Source of the DNA: Tubulanus polymorphus
Taxonomy: Eukaryota; Nemertea; Palaeonemertea; Tubulaniformes; Tubulanidae
Reading direction: 5' to 3'
Assembly: GCF_964204645.1 (NCBI RefSeq)
Contig: NC_134033.1
Location: 7,166,231-7,230,230, forward strand
DNA: 64,000 bases
Below, in pieces: positions 1 through 10,694 of the stretch. The notes under the pieces were generated by a model. It was not told the DNA's origin and did not search any database. It saw nothing but the letters and a program-made list of their open reading frames with translations. Within the stretch, counting starts at the first letter, position 1; each line of letters starts with the position of its first letter. The translations under genes were made by a program, and so were the position numbers.

Positions 1-324
1 AGTTAATTTTTTTTTCAAAGCTAACTTTGTGCATTCATATTCAACTTCATCAATTACTTGAAGATCTTTATTTAATTCTAATTGTTTTAATTCTTCATTT
101 GCGTCAGTTAATTCTTTTTTTAACATGGTTATTTTAAAAAATCTCATCTTGATATTGGCAATTTCACCAGCTGATTCTTGCATACCTTTAATTTCTCTAC
201 GTGCTTGTTCAGGAAATATTTTTAATTGTTCTTCATTTAAATCAAGTAATCCTTTTTTTAATAAAGATTGCATTTGATTTGTTCCAGTTTCAGTACCGGG
301 TGTATCTAAAATACTATGCATCTC
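1..324 (-). pseudogene. 3' part of a coiled-coil protein gene, AT-rich island, runs off window edge
   Basis: The minus strand is open from about 324 down to the window edge, giving about 108 residues rich in Glu, Lys, Leu and Gln with A/T-ending codons. The spacing of leucines and charged residues in the last 60 residues suggests a coiled coil. It stays open at position 1, so the gene continues outside. The frame reads through the transposon insertion site: once the element at 331-1072 and one 6-bp copy are set aside, the frame at 1079-1110 joins this one without a shift, so this is the interrupted 3' part of the gene seen at 1079-1928. No family was recognised. An endogenous virus or Polinton-like origin is inference from the compact AT-rich layout. 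Confidence 0.55.
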
Positions 325-330
325 TTCTTC

Positions 331-1072
331 CAGGGATGAGAACGCCGACCTATAAAATCCGCGGGTTATTTTTTCTTGAGTGACATACGCGAACCAGCTG
401 ACGGCTACGCCGTCAGCACTAGCGAGCGCGGAAGGCGCGAAGCTATTTCGGGGGGGGGGGGGTTTGGGGGCCCTCCCCCAAGAAAATTTAAGAAATTAAA
501 TACGTTTTCCGAGCACTTAGAGCGATCTCGAACCCATGAACGACTATTATATTTTGGAAGGTAATGGCTAGTTCCAATGTGGTACATCCTCATTTGATGA
601 CATTCAGCATCTCATGCATTACGGGTCGAGCCCTGAATTATTGCAGTAAAAATGCGCCGATGAATGCTCACTAAAAATCATCACCAAGTAGTGTATAATA
701 TCCGAAAGCGTTCGCCACACACACGCAGCAACAGTAAGTAGACCTATATAAGTTACTACTGTTGCTGTGCGTGCGTGTCTGCAACCGATCGATAAAATAC
801 ATACAAACTCATCGTAGTACAATGTACATACAAAATCACTGTGTTGCAATGAATATGCATTGAAATGCGATACGTTTACGTGACGATAAGTAAAACAGGC
901 ACTGAACGCTTTTACGGTTCACCTGATTACCGATCGCGCCGGACCAATTGAGTGAGATCATCACCCCCCCCCCCCATACTTTTACATCATTTTTGGACTA
1001 TTTGGAAAATTGATATTTTTCAATACTGAAATCCGCGGGAAACCGCGGATCCGCGGGGAATTCTCATCTCTG
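331..1072. mobile_element. CAGGGATG-family DNA transposon I1, 742 bp, 6-bp target duplication
   Basis: The element starts CAGGGATGAGAA and ends with the imperfect inverted form TTCTCATCTCTG, with GC-rich subterminal CCGCGG motifs on both sides. It is flanked by TTCTTC at 325-330 and 1073-1078, a perfect 6-bp duplication. It carries G and C homopolymers (about 450-463 and 966-975) and a 9-bp-arm hairpin at 397-417. No transposase is visible, so it is non-autonomous. The same ends and 6-bp duplications occur at 11616-11986 and 26035-26575. It interrupts a reading frame. Superfamily is open: hAT elements usually make 8-bp duplications, while IS3EU or Dada types make about 6. Confidence 0.85.
397..417. 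repeat. Perfect hairpin inside element I1
   Basis: Arms GCTGACGGC and GCCGTCAGC enclose a 3-base loop. It lies in the GC-rich left end of the element. Confidence 0.7.
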
Positions 1073-1078
1073 TTCTTC

Positions 1079-1247
1079 AAATGAATTCATTGTATCCAGT
1101 AAGTTATCTTAATGTTTTCCTTATTGTAATTGCTTGAATCATTATCAATTTGTTGAATATCTCTTCTCGATGTTTCTGGTGTTGCAGTTCTTAATTTATC
1201 TAATCGATCTCCATACTTTTCCATTTCTGGATCAACATAAGTAGGAT
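1079..1247 (-). pseudogene. Frameshifted middle part of the AT-rich island gene
   Basis: After the stop of the 226-residue frame, coding character continues on the minus strand in a different frame for about 45 residues (motif PTYVDPEMEKYGDRLDKL). It then shifts frame again near 1105-1110 to meet the frame that crosses the transposon site. Both shifts look like single-base losses in A/T runs. The most economical reading is that 1-1928 is one decayed gene of more than 400 codons; separate overlapping genes are the alternative. Confidence 0.5.
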
Positions 1248-1928
1248 TTAAATTTTAAATGGGGAATATTTGTTAATATCAATACCAACATTTGGTTCTT
1301 CTTCATTCATTCTATCGAGTGCATTCCATATAATTCTGAGAAATTCTGAACCACCTTTTGAACGTTCAATTGTAGATCCTGCTCGCACTCCAGGTTCAAA
1401 AATATTTTCTTGACCCATTCTAGATAATTGTATTGATGCAGTTTTGTTATTTAATTCAACATTATAAAACCATACATCATTTTTAAATTCTAAATTATTC
1501 ATGAAATGTGGATCATCTTTTAAAATTTGCATTACAATTTCTTCTGTATCAACTTTATCTATTACATCTTTTGGTAATAATTCGTTAGCAATTGTATCTA
1601 TTACTCTACTTTTCATTCCATATAATTGCTCTTTCAAATAAGGATCAGTTGTATTTACTATTCTATTCATTAAATCTTTTCTAAATGTTACGGGTTTAAT
1701 AACTTCCCTTTCGGGAGCTGTCATATATTCTTTAAATCTTTCACGCGTTTCGTAATTAATTACACCATCATCTTCATCAGCTAAACTAGAATTATATGAT
1801 GGATCATCATCTTCATCATTATTTAAATTATTATTATATGCTGATCCATCATCATTACTGGTACTTGTATCAGGAAAATCAAGTTGTGGTTCATCACTTA
1901 TACCAGGGGCGTCACCAAAAGTATCCAT
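1248..1928 (-). CDS. Uncharacterised acidic protein (226 codons), AT-rich island
   Basis: This is the longest intact frame of the left-edge island, from ATG at 1928 to TAA at 1248. The first ~55 residues are disordered and strongly acidic with Asn/Asp/Ser runs. Residues ~60-226 look globular and mixed alpha/beta, with no signal peptide or membrane segment. Codons end overwhelmingly in A or T and there is no intron, unlike the host exons in this window. Its start lies only 27 bp after the stop of the upstream frame (1956-1958), a spacing typical of compact viral or mobile genomes. The TAA may be secondary, because coding character resumes in another frame just downstream. No family was recognised; a structural or packaging role cannot be argued from sequence alone. 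Confidence 0.6.
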   Translation of the reverse strand: MDTFGDAPGISDEPQLDFPDTSTSNDDGSAYNNNLNNDEDDDPSYNSSLADEDDGVINYETRERFKEYMTAPEREVIKPVTFRKDLMNRIVNTTDPYLKEQLYGMKSRVIDTIANELLPKDVIDKVDTEEIVMQILKDDPHFMNNLEFKNDVWFYNVELNNKTASIQLSRMGQENIFEPGVRAGSTIERSKGGSEFLRIIWNALDRMNEEEPNVGIDINKYSPFKI

Positions 1929-1955
1929 TGGAATATCTATTTATATAATAAAAAA

Positions 1956-2462
1956 TTAAAATTTAAAATATAATATTCCGCCTATTACAATTCCTATACA
2001 AGTTATAGCTAATTTAGTATTTTCATGGGACTTTTTATCATTATTGGTTTTAATTATATCTTCTATGATCTATATCTATCTAAATAATTTTGATAACTAT
2101 GTTTTCTGGAATCGATCTATTTTTATCATTATGAATGGAATCTTCAAATAAAACTTTAAATTGTTTTTGTGTATCAAATGATGTATTTAAATTTCCAATT
2201 ATTGGGGATCTTGTTTCAACTTGAGCACCTAGAATACATATCAAATAAGTTCTAATTGATTGATTTATTCTTTGTATACCAGCTTTACTAAATCTTTCAC
2301 TATTATCTAAAATAAAATAAACCCAACCATTATTATTTTCTTGTTTTAAATTATCATAGAATTTCGGAAATTTATTAAAATTTAATGTTTCTAAATCCTT
2401 AGTTTCTATTTTACCATAACCTAATTTATTATTAAAGATATAATAAAAACTATTAGATTGTC
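1956..2462 (-). pseudogene. Decayed gene with C-terminal membrane anchor, AT-rich island
   Basis: The minus strand is open from about 2462 to a TAG at 2080-2082 (about 125 codons, no usable ATG, so the 5' end is missing). It then continues in another frame to a TAA at 1956-1958. The last ~20 residues are a hydrophobic stretch (AITCIGIVIGGILYFKF) preceded by a Lys/Asn-rich segment, as in tail-anchored membrane proteins. Lesions: a truncated 5' end at the composition boundary near 2462, an in-frame stop and a frameshift near 2070-2085. Codon bias matches the neighbouring 226-codon frame, and both read in the same direction with little spacing. Family not recognised. Confidence 0.5.
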
Positions 2463-5400
2463 GTTATCATCATTATTCAAAAATTTGCGAAAATCAACCG
2501 TTTCTCCGTATTCCGACGATAATTACTAGGAAATAGAACTACCAATCAAAAAACTGTCATCAAACTGCGAAAATTTAAGGCATATACTACAGAAAAACCA
2601 AAAAATATTGACTGGGTTTGGAAAAAAATATTTTACTTTTTAGCTCTAAAAACACCATTTCGCAGATTTGACGAAAACCAGTAAAGTCAGAAGAAATTGG
2701 AAATTTACTCAAAGACCGCAGATTTTTTTAAACATCAGGTTCAAAGGTGACTATCGTAAGGTGCCGCCCTCTCTACCACCGCTGATTGTGCGCGGAGAGG
2801 ACATAATACAGAGGACGTTTTGACCGTAATTTAGTCTATCGATGCCATCAGGTTCGGATCCCTGTCGAGGGAATATGCCTGAAGCGCACTCCTGACGATG
2901 ATTTCCTAGGGCGAACTCTTATCAGATCGGAGAATCCGTTTGCCTCCAATCGTACTCTTTTATTGGTCACGTGACTTTTTGGAGTCTCCGAAACCTCCTT
3001 TCTGTCGAGGTGGTGTGATTCGGATTTTGTGTGGAGCCAACCGGAGATTTCGGACATAGACTTCGGAGGTCATAAAAGAGTACGCCCGTAGAGGTGCTTT
3101 CACACAAAAGAAACTTCAACAACATCTAAAATACATTTCCATATACACTTAACTCCCTTTATTCTTTACTTCTCTAACAATCAGAACCATCCAATATTAA
3201 TAATAATAATATGGTTGACCACTAAATAGTACACACTACATACATAGACAGATATAGATTATGAGGTGATCCCCAAAGCTGTAGGTCAGAGGATCTTCAG
3301 TAAATCAAGGTAATATAGAAATGCACAATGAGTTAATCTTAACATGTATAACAATCATAACAAATTTTTATTAACTCTAACTCGTTTATTACAATGATTC
3401 ACAGACGTCGTGACAATGGTTCACAAGATCGAATCTTTTTAGGCGCCATTGCCAGTCTTGCATTTGACTAGTAAAAGCTCAACTGGTTGTTAACTGAGTT
3501 GGATGGAGTCAGAACCTGTACCAAGGTTCAGTGAAAAATGATGCTTATTTCCACAATTCAGTAACTTCTCAATCTCGGATGGAAAATGGTTAACTCGACA
3601 ATCTCAAGTTGAATATTAATTGAATTAAACCGTTGAGCAGGGTCGAGTTAGCCCTATAGAACGATTCTAGGACAATTCTTCGGGTCAATCGCCCTAGACA
3701 TACATACACCCCCTCAAAAATTGCCCCGGTGATATTACGCCCCAAACAACTAAGTACTCCCATAGAATTATCCAAGATATTCGTCCTATGAAGGGACTTT
3801 TGGGGACATTTTCCTCCTGGCACAAAGAATACTACTGCTATTGGGGTGCAGTTACCAATCAACTAAATCAATGCTCTAGTCCCATCAAATGACAACAGCT
3901 TATTGAACTAAGTCAAGCTCAGGTTGACGAAGATCCGACCAGATCGTTGGATCGTCGATTCCTCAATAAAACATCAACGAATTCTCGACGGATATAATAA
4001 AATTGGCTGCCGTCTAATGCCGGGCGGTTGCTATTTTTAAAGCCACCAAAGCTCTGTTGAAGCTTAATATACTTACGGAAGGTGGAACTCTGTCGAAGCC
4101 AAATTATTGGTTTAATATCTTTCTGATACACGTAGTGCCATTCAATGCAATTCAATATTAACTCATCAACTTATAATCAGAATGACTAATAGGCTCCCGT
4201 TCAGTTCCATCAACAAACTTAAGAGAGGATTATGATACATACAAAATATGTAAAAAAAACATGGCTCAATTCGCATACAAGGGGAGGGGTCATATGATTC
4301 GTACATCTAAATGAACAACCCCAACGATAAACGATTGTAGAAATATGATTTTCTAGATTTTAATTTTCATACTGCAAATTAAAGTAGTATTTCATTTCCG
4401 TTTTAGTATGCTAAAACAAATTACTCTCTTACTTTCAGATCTTGTGTATTCCGAGCGTTTCTCTTGAATTCTTGATCAAGACCTGTCGAGGGCCTGACAA
4501 GACAGCTCTGACTCAAAAGGGTGAAAATCTGAGTTAATTTTTGGGCTGGGTGTTTGTCTGTTGAATTTTGGGCAGTAAGATATACTAGAAATATCGAAAA
4601 TAAGTGTCAATTATCTGAGGGGTATACATTGATAACTGCAGTGATTATATAGGCCTACCAACCTTGAAGAAAATAGAAATATGGCAAAGCCACGCGGGGC
4701 CCAGCAAAAGACACAGTAAATAGGTGCGCTAGGAGGGTTGAGGCTATTTTGGGTAGGAAGTTTCCACTAGTCAAATAATCTCCATTAAAGGGTATACCCT
4801 GAAATGGCAGTTTTATGTAAGTAGCGTCCACTGGTGGCCACTTAATCAATATGTTGAACTAGAAATGTTGTTATCTCGAGGAACAATTTTGCAATATATG
4901 TCATTGTCAAATCTGCTTTGCTTAGCAGATATCCTGAAAATAACACTCTTTATGTATCTATTGCCCCTGGAGGCCACATGAAAATGCTTAGGTCATGTTA
5001 TCATTATGTACACTGTACATGTATATCTGTTTAGTATCTGGAAAGTTTACTGGTACTTGAAATAGCAGTGTCCATTTCTAATGTTACGTGTCAGCAAATT
5101 GACGGATCCAGAATATAACATGCCAGTATTATTACACAGTGACAAAAATGTCTGTATATAACACTGATGATGCACTATGGCAACAGTCAAGAGCAAGTCC
5201 CAATGATTGAAGTAAAATTACACGAAAATTAAATAATGGGATCTTACTAATGCTACCTCATTAGTCAAGGATTCCATGTCTGGCAGGATAATGGTAATTC
5301 TTAATTCAGGACAATTGTGTTCATAATAAACAGTTAAGATTCAAGATTGTATAGACCACAATTCAATCGTAATTTGAATGATTTTCTATTATACCCGTTG

Positions 5401-6359
5401 ATCATACCATATTGTACAAAAACACCTACAAACAATTCGTGATCATTTAAGAATAAGTATCTTTGAAGGGTTCCATAAGGTAAGAGATATCAATGGTATC
5501 ATTATTACTTTAAATTTGCTTTTTGTCAAAAACATGTATTTAAATGGAAAACTATTTAGGAAGCCGGACGGTATTTAATTTTGATTAGCTTTCACCATAA
5601 TGAAGCCTGATCAATGCCAACTGTGGCAATCACAGATTCCTCTCATGGTTAAGTTAACTTAAATCTATTTTTCTGAGATTCAACTAATGATTGACTACAA
5701 AGTGTAAAACAGAAAAAAAATCGATGATTCATATTGCCTGGACAGTTCCAAGACCTTTCTTAGCATTAGAACACCTTTACAGAAATCATGAAATAGACTA
5801 GTAAGTACTTGATTATCCACAATCTCTTCTACATTTCATTAAATAAGTGAACTCTTCTTAAGTAAATCCATTAGAAACCTTAACTTTTGGTCAATTATAC
5901 AATAGTTAAAGCGGGGTTGATGCAGGAATCAATCACTAGGCTGGACCAATCCCTAGCTAAAAACAGGTATGAAAACATTTATAGGGGCAAATAAAATTTC
6001 GTCAATCAGCGAGCAGGAGTTTAAATATAGAAATATAGTAAGAAAACGATATAACAATGCAGTATTATAGGTGGTCACAGTCCCCAGTTAATAGAGCACA
6101 CGATTTGCACTTACCACACCCACAGCATAAGTAATATATCTAAATCAGGGCACAGAGACAAAGCAAGTGTAGACCAATTGTCTATAGAATAGTGAAATGA
6201 GATTGTCAAGGGCAGTTATTTATTCCAAAAGGGCAGAATTTCATTTAAAAGGTACTTTTTTAGCAATTCTTAAGCGACCTCAACTTAACATCTTCCATTC
6301 AATTCACCTTTATAAAGCTACATTATTTTCTTATTTCACAGAAACTTTCACTTAATAGG
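2463..6359. other. Intergenic stretch, no gene recognised
   Basis: Composition changes abruptly at ~2462. Short open frames occur on the minus strand (2848-3057, 3590-3862, 3919-4155) but lack homology I can recognise, splice context or consistent codon bias. A 13-bp motif CGTACTCTTTTAT at ~2951 recurs inverted at ~3073-3085. No promoter, RNA gene or complete transposon end was recognised. Confidence 0.4.
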
Positions 6360-6480
6360 ACAAATGACAAGTCTCATTTACCTGATGAAGCTGCTATGCA
6401 TTAGTAGTGAAAGTTTGTAGCTCAAATAATTAGTTAATAAATAACAATTTAACCTACATAGTACTATATTCTTTACGTTT
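6360..6480 (+). mobile_element. Penelope-like element 3' tail with hammerhead-like motif
   Basis: This segment matches the minus-strand tail of the Penelope-like fragment near 23040-23100: CTGATGA, a stem with loop, GAAA, a short variable region, then an A/T-rich run containing AGTTAA. Here the stem arms are GCTGCTA and TAGTAGT, which still pair if G-U pairs are allowed. The rest of the element is absent, as is common for 5'-truncated retroelements. Confidence 0.6.
6382..6425 (+). ncRNA. Degenerate hammerhead ribozyme-like motif
   Basis: Order seen: CTGATGA (6382-6388), stem II with arms GCTGCTA/TAGTAGT, GAAA, then a short segment ending in CTC in place of the usual GTC. The core order fits a hammerhead, which Penelope-like elements are known to carry. 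Stem III is poor, so activity is doubtful. Confidence 0.4.
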
Positions 6481-8039
6481 TACTGATTCAAAACCACGTT
6501 AACAAATCTTCAACAATTTCTAGGCAGCAGGATAATCCCTCTGCGCCATTTCATATTTTCAACCTCAACTATCATTGAAAGCACTACCTCGTGTGATTAT
6601 CTTTAGTTATTCCAGGTGATGCCACAATCAAGGCTAGTGACTACTTACGGCCGGCATAAGTTTATTGATGGAATCTGAACTATACATATATATAATATTC
6701 TTCGAGAGTAACAAATAGGTTCAACCTCAACAGATAGTTTGCATTCTGAGCAGCACTTGATGTAACCTATAAAGACCAGTTTCAAACAGAGAGTTAAAAA
6801 GAAAGATTTTTGGATTTGAAAGTATTAATTCAGTTTTTTCGGGTTTCTGTCTGTTTGCCTTATTCTTATTTCTGTGATTAGGAACATTTTCTAACAATTT
6901 TTTGTTCATAAAATATATCTTCTATCAAATTAGACTACAAATTACTACATGCTTGGCTGACAATAGTATAAAAATCTATCTGGAAACACCCAGAAGCTCT
7001 GTATGTGTACGTACTAACTACCCTTCCCTATACTAGCTAAATTTCTGAAATAAAAAAAACTGACCCAAACGTGAATTTTATCACTTGAATTCAGTATGGC
7101 TTTGCTATGTTCTGCTCTATCGGTAGGACGTCTTCGATTTCCCACTGCATTATTAGTAGAGCTGTATTTAGGCTACAAGTATTGCTTAAGTTAGGCTTGT
7201 AATTTAACGGAGTGATGAAACAAAGCCAATTAAACCAGTTAAGTTCATTTTTTTGTATAAAGATGGGTGCCTCCATAAAATTCCCTTAGGCATAAATTAT
7301 CTTGGCCCTGTTTAAGCTTTAACTTCGAGGTTACAATAAGGGTTTAAGCTTTCAGCTTTGAGGTTACAATAAGGAGAAACTTGGAACTCGGCTATTAAAC
7401 CAAACCCTGACACCCAATATCACAGTTGTGAATTAGAATTAAATAAAAAAACCAGTATTTTATTTTCAATTATTTCAACTCTGTGGGTCTAGGCAGAGAC
7501 AAAATGCTGATGTCATAGGCCAATTCATGGAGGCTTTCATCATTGATCTAGAGCAATCATGAATATACTTTACAAAGTAGACTCTTCACAAAATATGCTG
7601 TTTTCTGAGACCGGAGAGTAGTGAGTGATATATCTACTATCTTAAATTTTACTCAAATTTGACTAAATTTTTGTCACATTTGCTCCAATTGAGTCCATTT
7701 ATTAGCCCCAGTTGACTCATTTTCAAATTGAGTTGAAATATCACTTGTCCTCCAAGTTTATACTCCAAGTTGATCCTCCTCGTGGATAAATATATCCTAC
7801 TCCAACAATTACTCTTATTAACAATGTCAAAGATATATACTCCAAGCACTAGCTATTTAGAAATTCAGGTGACCTTGACATGATTCAACCAATCTGAGTG
7901 TTAGATATATAATTACAATTTACAGACATTAAGACATAAATAACTACAATATGGGCAGTTTTTTGTAGAGAGATAAAGACATATAGATGAACAACCATGA
8001 TTTTATACGCTTCAAACCAAGACATAATCTTGTGTTCTT
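6481..8039. other. 3' flank / probable 3' UTR side of the beta-arrestin gene
   Basis: Lies downstream of the arrestin stop codon on the minus strand. A possible minus-strand polyadenylation hexamer (TTTATT on plus) is near 7696. The minus frames at 6727-6909, 7091-7276 and 7649-7849 show no recognisable features. Otherwise unique AT-rich sequence. Confidence 0.4.
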
Positions 8040-8136
8040 TCAGGCCTCAGTGTCATCGCCATCGTGTCCCTTCAAACGCAGCCGGGCAAAATCTTCGAAT
8101 ATCAAATCATCGTCATGGTCAAAGAGCGCTTCACCA
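8040..8136 (-). CDS. ARRB: Beta-arrestin, terminal exon (C-tail, AP2-binding motif)
   Basis: 97-nt last exon: acceptor TTTCAG just before 8136, stop TGA at 8040-8042. It encodes 32 residues, GEALFDHDD followed by DDLIFEDFARLRLKG and an acidic end. The DxxFxxFxxxR pattern is the beta-arrestin motif that binds the beta-appendage of AP2 and drives receptor endocytosis. The second Arg-containing element corresponds to the polar-core arginine (R393 in beta-arrestin-1) that is displaced by receptor phosphates. The residue after FAR is Leu, as in beta-arrestin-2, where it forms part of a nuclear export signal; beta-arrestin-1 has Gln there. The first base completes an AA|T Asn codon from the previous exon. 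The C-tail after KG is short, without the longer tail of vertebrate paralogues. Confidence 0.95.
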
Positions 8137-8230
8137 CTGAAATTCAAGAAAGATAATAGGATGCATTTAGAATACAGCGTCACTATCTATATCTATTGCA
8201 TCAGTGCTAACCAACTTTAAAAACACTCAT

Positions 8231-9497
8231 AAATAAATTGCCCATGGGCAAAGTGTGGTTTACCTTGAAAGCCAGTGTTTGGTGTAAGGGCATTGCTTGA
8301 AAAATCTTTTTAATTTGTGACTTCAAAGTTCTAGAAGTTTATATTGTATTTTATCTTTCTTAAAGAATTATTTTGTAGCCAAATAAGACCATAGATGAAC
8401 ATTTGTTTATGGTCTTCGTCCAAAATTTCGTAGCGTACAGGTAGACGCGGCAGGGAAATTATCTTATATTTTCAAAAAAATATTTTTCACAATATGAACA
8501 AATATTCAAATAAAATTCATATGATGTCACATATCAGAGGGTGGGTGAATATTGAGTCTTGGAAACGAAACCTCTTCCAATATATGGCCGCGGAAGCTAA
8601 AACACCAGGCCGCGTTAGATCGTTTTATATCCTTGAATTTACCACTTCTACAATATTCAGACCTCATCTTATACGTATAGTTCACTGCTTAGTACTTTCC
8701 GGTCACTTACTCAAGAAATTATAATTTATTACAAATTCTATCAAACAGAAAACACAGCGCTCATCTTCTGCTACGACGATTATTCAGCTTGTTATCATAT
8801 CAAACGTGACGTGCCAAGCAACGTTACAGCATCACCATATTGTAGTCTGTATGAGCGTGTGTTTGTGTGTGCAACAGTCTAATGTTTAACACTCCGCGCA
8901 CGTGGAGGCCTTGTGTAGTGAACGTTTGCTTCACTTCAATCGCAATCGACACAATCACCGGGTATTAAAATGAAACAATACCTATGGCGATATGTGAAAT
9001 AATTATATTTTTCACCAGCAATGAGCATTTAAAATTTGCACATATACGGCACCTATTCCAATGAAATGTTCGCCATTAATGGCTTTCCCATGATTATTTT
9101 AGTAGCGCCGGAATTCCCTGTATATCCCAAAAACAGCAGTGTTTTCAATAAGAAATTAACAAGCCAGGTCCCTTTGAAAAACAGGAGGGTCCCCCTATGT
9201 CACAGTCCCTGAAACAAAAGCTGGTTTGAAAAAGCAGGCGGGTCCTTTACAAACAACAGACGGGTCTGGGACCTGGGACCTGGCTCTTACTGAAAACACT
9301 GAACAGCCAATCACATTCGCTCATAGAGACAACGCCCCCAATCGAGGTCATTGCAATTTTATAGCAAGAGCTTAGAATTTTCCCCACCAAAAACAGTTAT
9401 TCGTCAAATTTAAACAAAGTTGACCATGTCATCGATGGAGGTTCGTCATGTCTTCAATCGCATTGACTATACGTCGTTTAACCCGAGAACCAATGAA
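8231..9497. mobile_element. Family A element, copy 1 (3' tail missing)
   Basis: Starts with TAAATTGCCCATGGGCAAAG, which contains a 14-bp palindrome, then TGGTTTACCTT. About 1.2 kb of non-coding sequence shared with the copies at 9498, 37593 and 47454 follows. The normal 3' end (GGTAAACCAAAAA) is missing because copy 2 begins directly at ~9498. At 8480-8500 it preserves the empty site for the MITE found in copy 2, and at 9137-9301 it carries its own nested MITE. Confidence 0.8.
9137..9301. mobile_element. 165-bp CAGTGTTTTC MITE nested in family A copy 1
   Basis: Inverted ends CAGTGTTTTCAATAAGA and its complement, each followed inward by a GCCAGGTCCC-type motif. Direct repeats AACAG flank it (9132-9136, 9302-9306). 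Copies of family A without the insert show the intact sequence, so this is an insertion. CAG ends suggest hAT, although the visible duplication is 5 bp rather than 8. Confidence 0.75.
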
Positions 9498-9783
9498 AAT
9501 AAATTGCCCATGGGCAAAGTCAGGTTTACCTTGAAAACTTGTAGGTTGTTTGGAATAAGGGCATTGCTTCAAAAATCTTTTTAATTCGTGACTTCAAAGT
9601 TCCACAAGTTTATATTGTATTTATCTTTCTTAAAGAATTATTTTGTAGTCAAATAAGACCAAAGATATACATTTGTTTACGGTCCACGTCCAAAATTTTG
9701 TAGAGTACAGGTAGGCGCGGCAGGGAAACTATTTTATAATTTCCAAAAAATGTGTTTCACAATATGAAAAAATATTCAAATAA

Positions 9784-10350
9784 GGCCATCCCAAAATAAT
9801 TGTCTGTTTGCCGCAACACCGAATCAACTTTTCAGGAGTCAGTAGGTAGGTAGAAATTTCTTTTGGAAAATTTTTGGGCAAAAAAAACCAAATTTTTCAC
9901 CTTTGGGCTTTTTTACATGGAAACAATATCGCAAAAAAAATCATCTACATTGTGCACGGGAAATTTGTCTAATAGCGTAGATTTCAAGAATTATTCTAAA
10001 ATCATAACTTCGTCCAGAGCGTCATCCCTGAAATGAAACAGTACATTGAATATGTGCGCGCTTTTACGTTACCAGCTTTAATATAGTCACTATTAGAATG
10101 AATGGCAGCTTATTGGAACACTGCCAGTTTCCTGGAAAACTTAAACTAGGCCACATCTCAAGGCATGTTTTCACACGATGCACACTTGAATTCAAACATA
10201 CGTAGCTCATACGTCGGCAGTGGGTCGGTCGGTCGGCCGTTTTTATCAAACATAAAATTTATTTCAATCCCAGAAAAAAAGTTTTCACTCGGTACCTTTG
10301 ATGTTGGGTCGGTCGGGTTACGGCAAACAGACCATTATTTTGGGATGGCC
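9784..10350. mobile_element. PIF/Harbinger-type MITE, 567 bp, TAA target duplication
   Basis: Inverted termini GGCCATCCCAAAATAAT and the complement, extending inward through a TGTCTGTTTGCCG-type motif. Flanked by TAA at 9781-9783 and 10351-10353. Family A copy 1 reads TTCAAATAAAATTC across the same point with a single TAA, so the empty site is visible in this window. A 3-bp T(T/A)A duplication with GGC-starting ends is characteristic of PIF/Harbinger. No transposase is present. Confidence 0.9.
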
Positions 10351-10667
10351 TAAAATTCATATGATGTCACATATCAGAGGGTGTTGCTAAATATTGGGTC
10401 TTGGAAACCTCTTCCAATGTTGGCCACGGAAGCTAAAATACCGGTACAGAAGAAATCGGCTATAAGATCGTTTTAAATCCTGGAATTTACCCCTACAATA
10501 TTCAGACCTCGACCTATAGTTTGCTGCTTAGTATTTTCAGGTCACAAGAAATTAAAATTTATTACAAATTCTATCGACAGAAAACACAGCGCTCATCTTC
10601 TGCTACGATTATTCAGCCTATTTTCATGTCAAACGTGCACGCGTTACAGCATCACCCTTAGTAGTAG

Positions 10668-10694
10668 CATGGACGTATAAACTATACGTCCATG
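10668..10694. repeat. 27-bp palindrome in family A copy 2
   Basis: Arms CATGGACGTATA and TATACGTCCATG surround a 3-base loop. Absent from family A copies 1 and 6 at the same place. Confidence 0.75.

Noticed and set aside
619-849. 76-codon minus-strand frame
   Set aside because: Lies inside transposon I1; no motif and composition equal to the element.
2851-2866. GGTTCGGATCC B-box-like sequence
   Set aside because: No A box at a proper distance and no tRNA fold.
3395-3475. Short plus-strand frame with a basic then hydrophobic stretch, briefly considered as a retroviral-type remnant
   Set aside because: Only 25 codons, with no LTR, primer-binding site or other retroviral gene nearby.
3590-4155. 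Two minus-strand frames of 90 and 78 codons
   Set aside because: No shared codon bias, no splice context and no recognisable domain; the opposite strand is partly open as well.
8494-8724. 76-codon plus-strand frame
   Set aside because: Falls inside non-coding family A and is broken in the other copies.
10064-10353. Overlapping 61- and 62-codon frames
   Set aside because: Inside the Harbinger-type MITE; not conserved in the copy at 37881.
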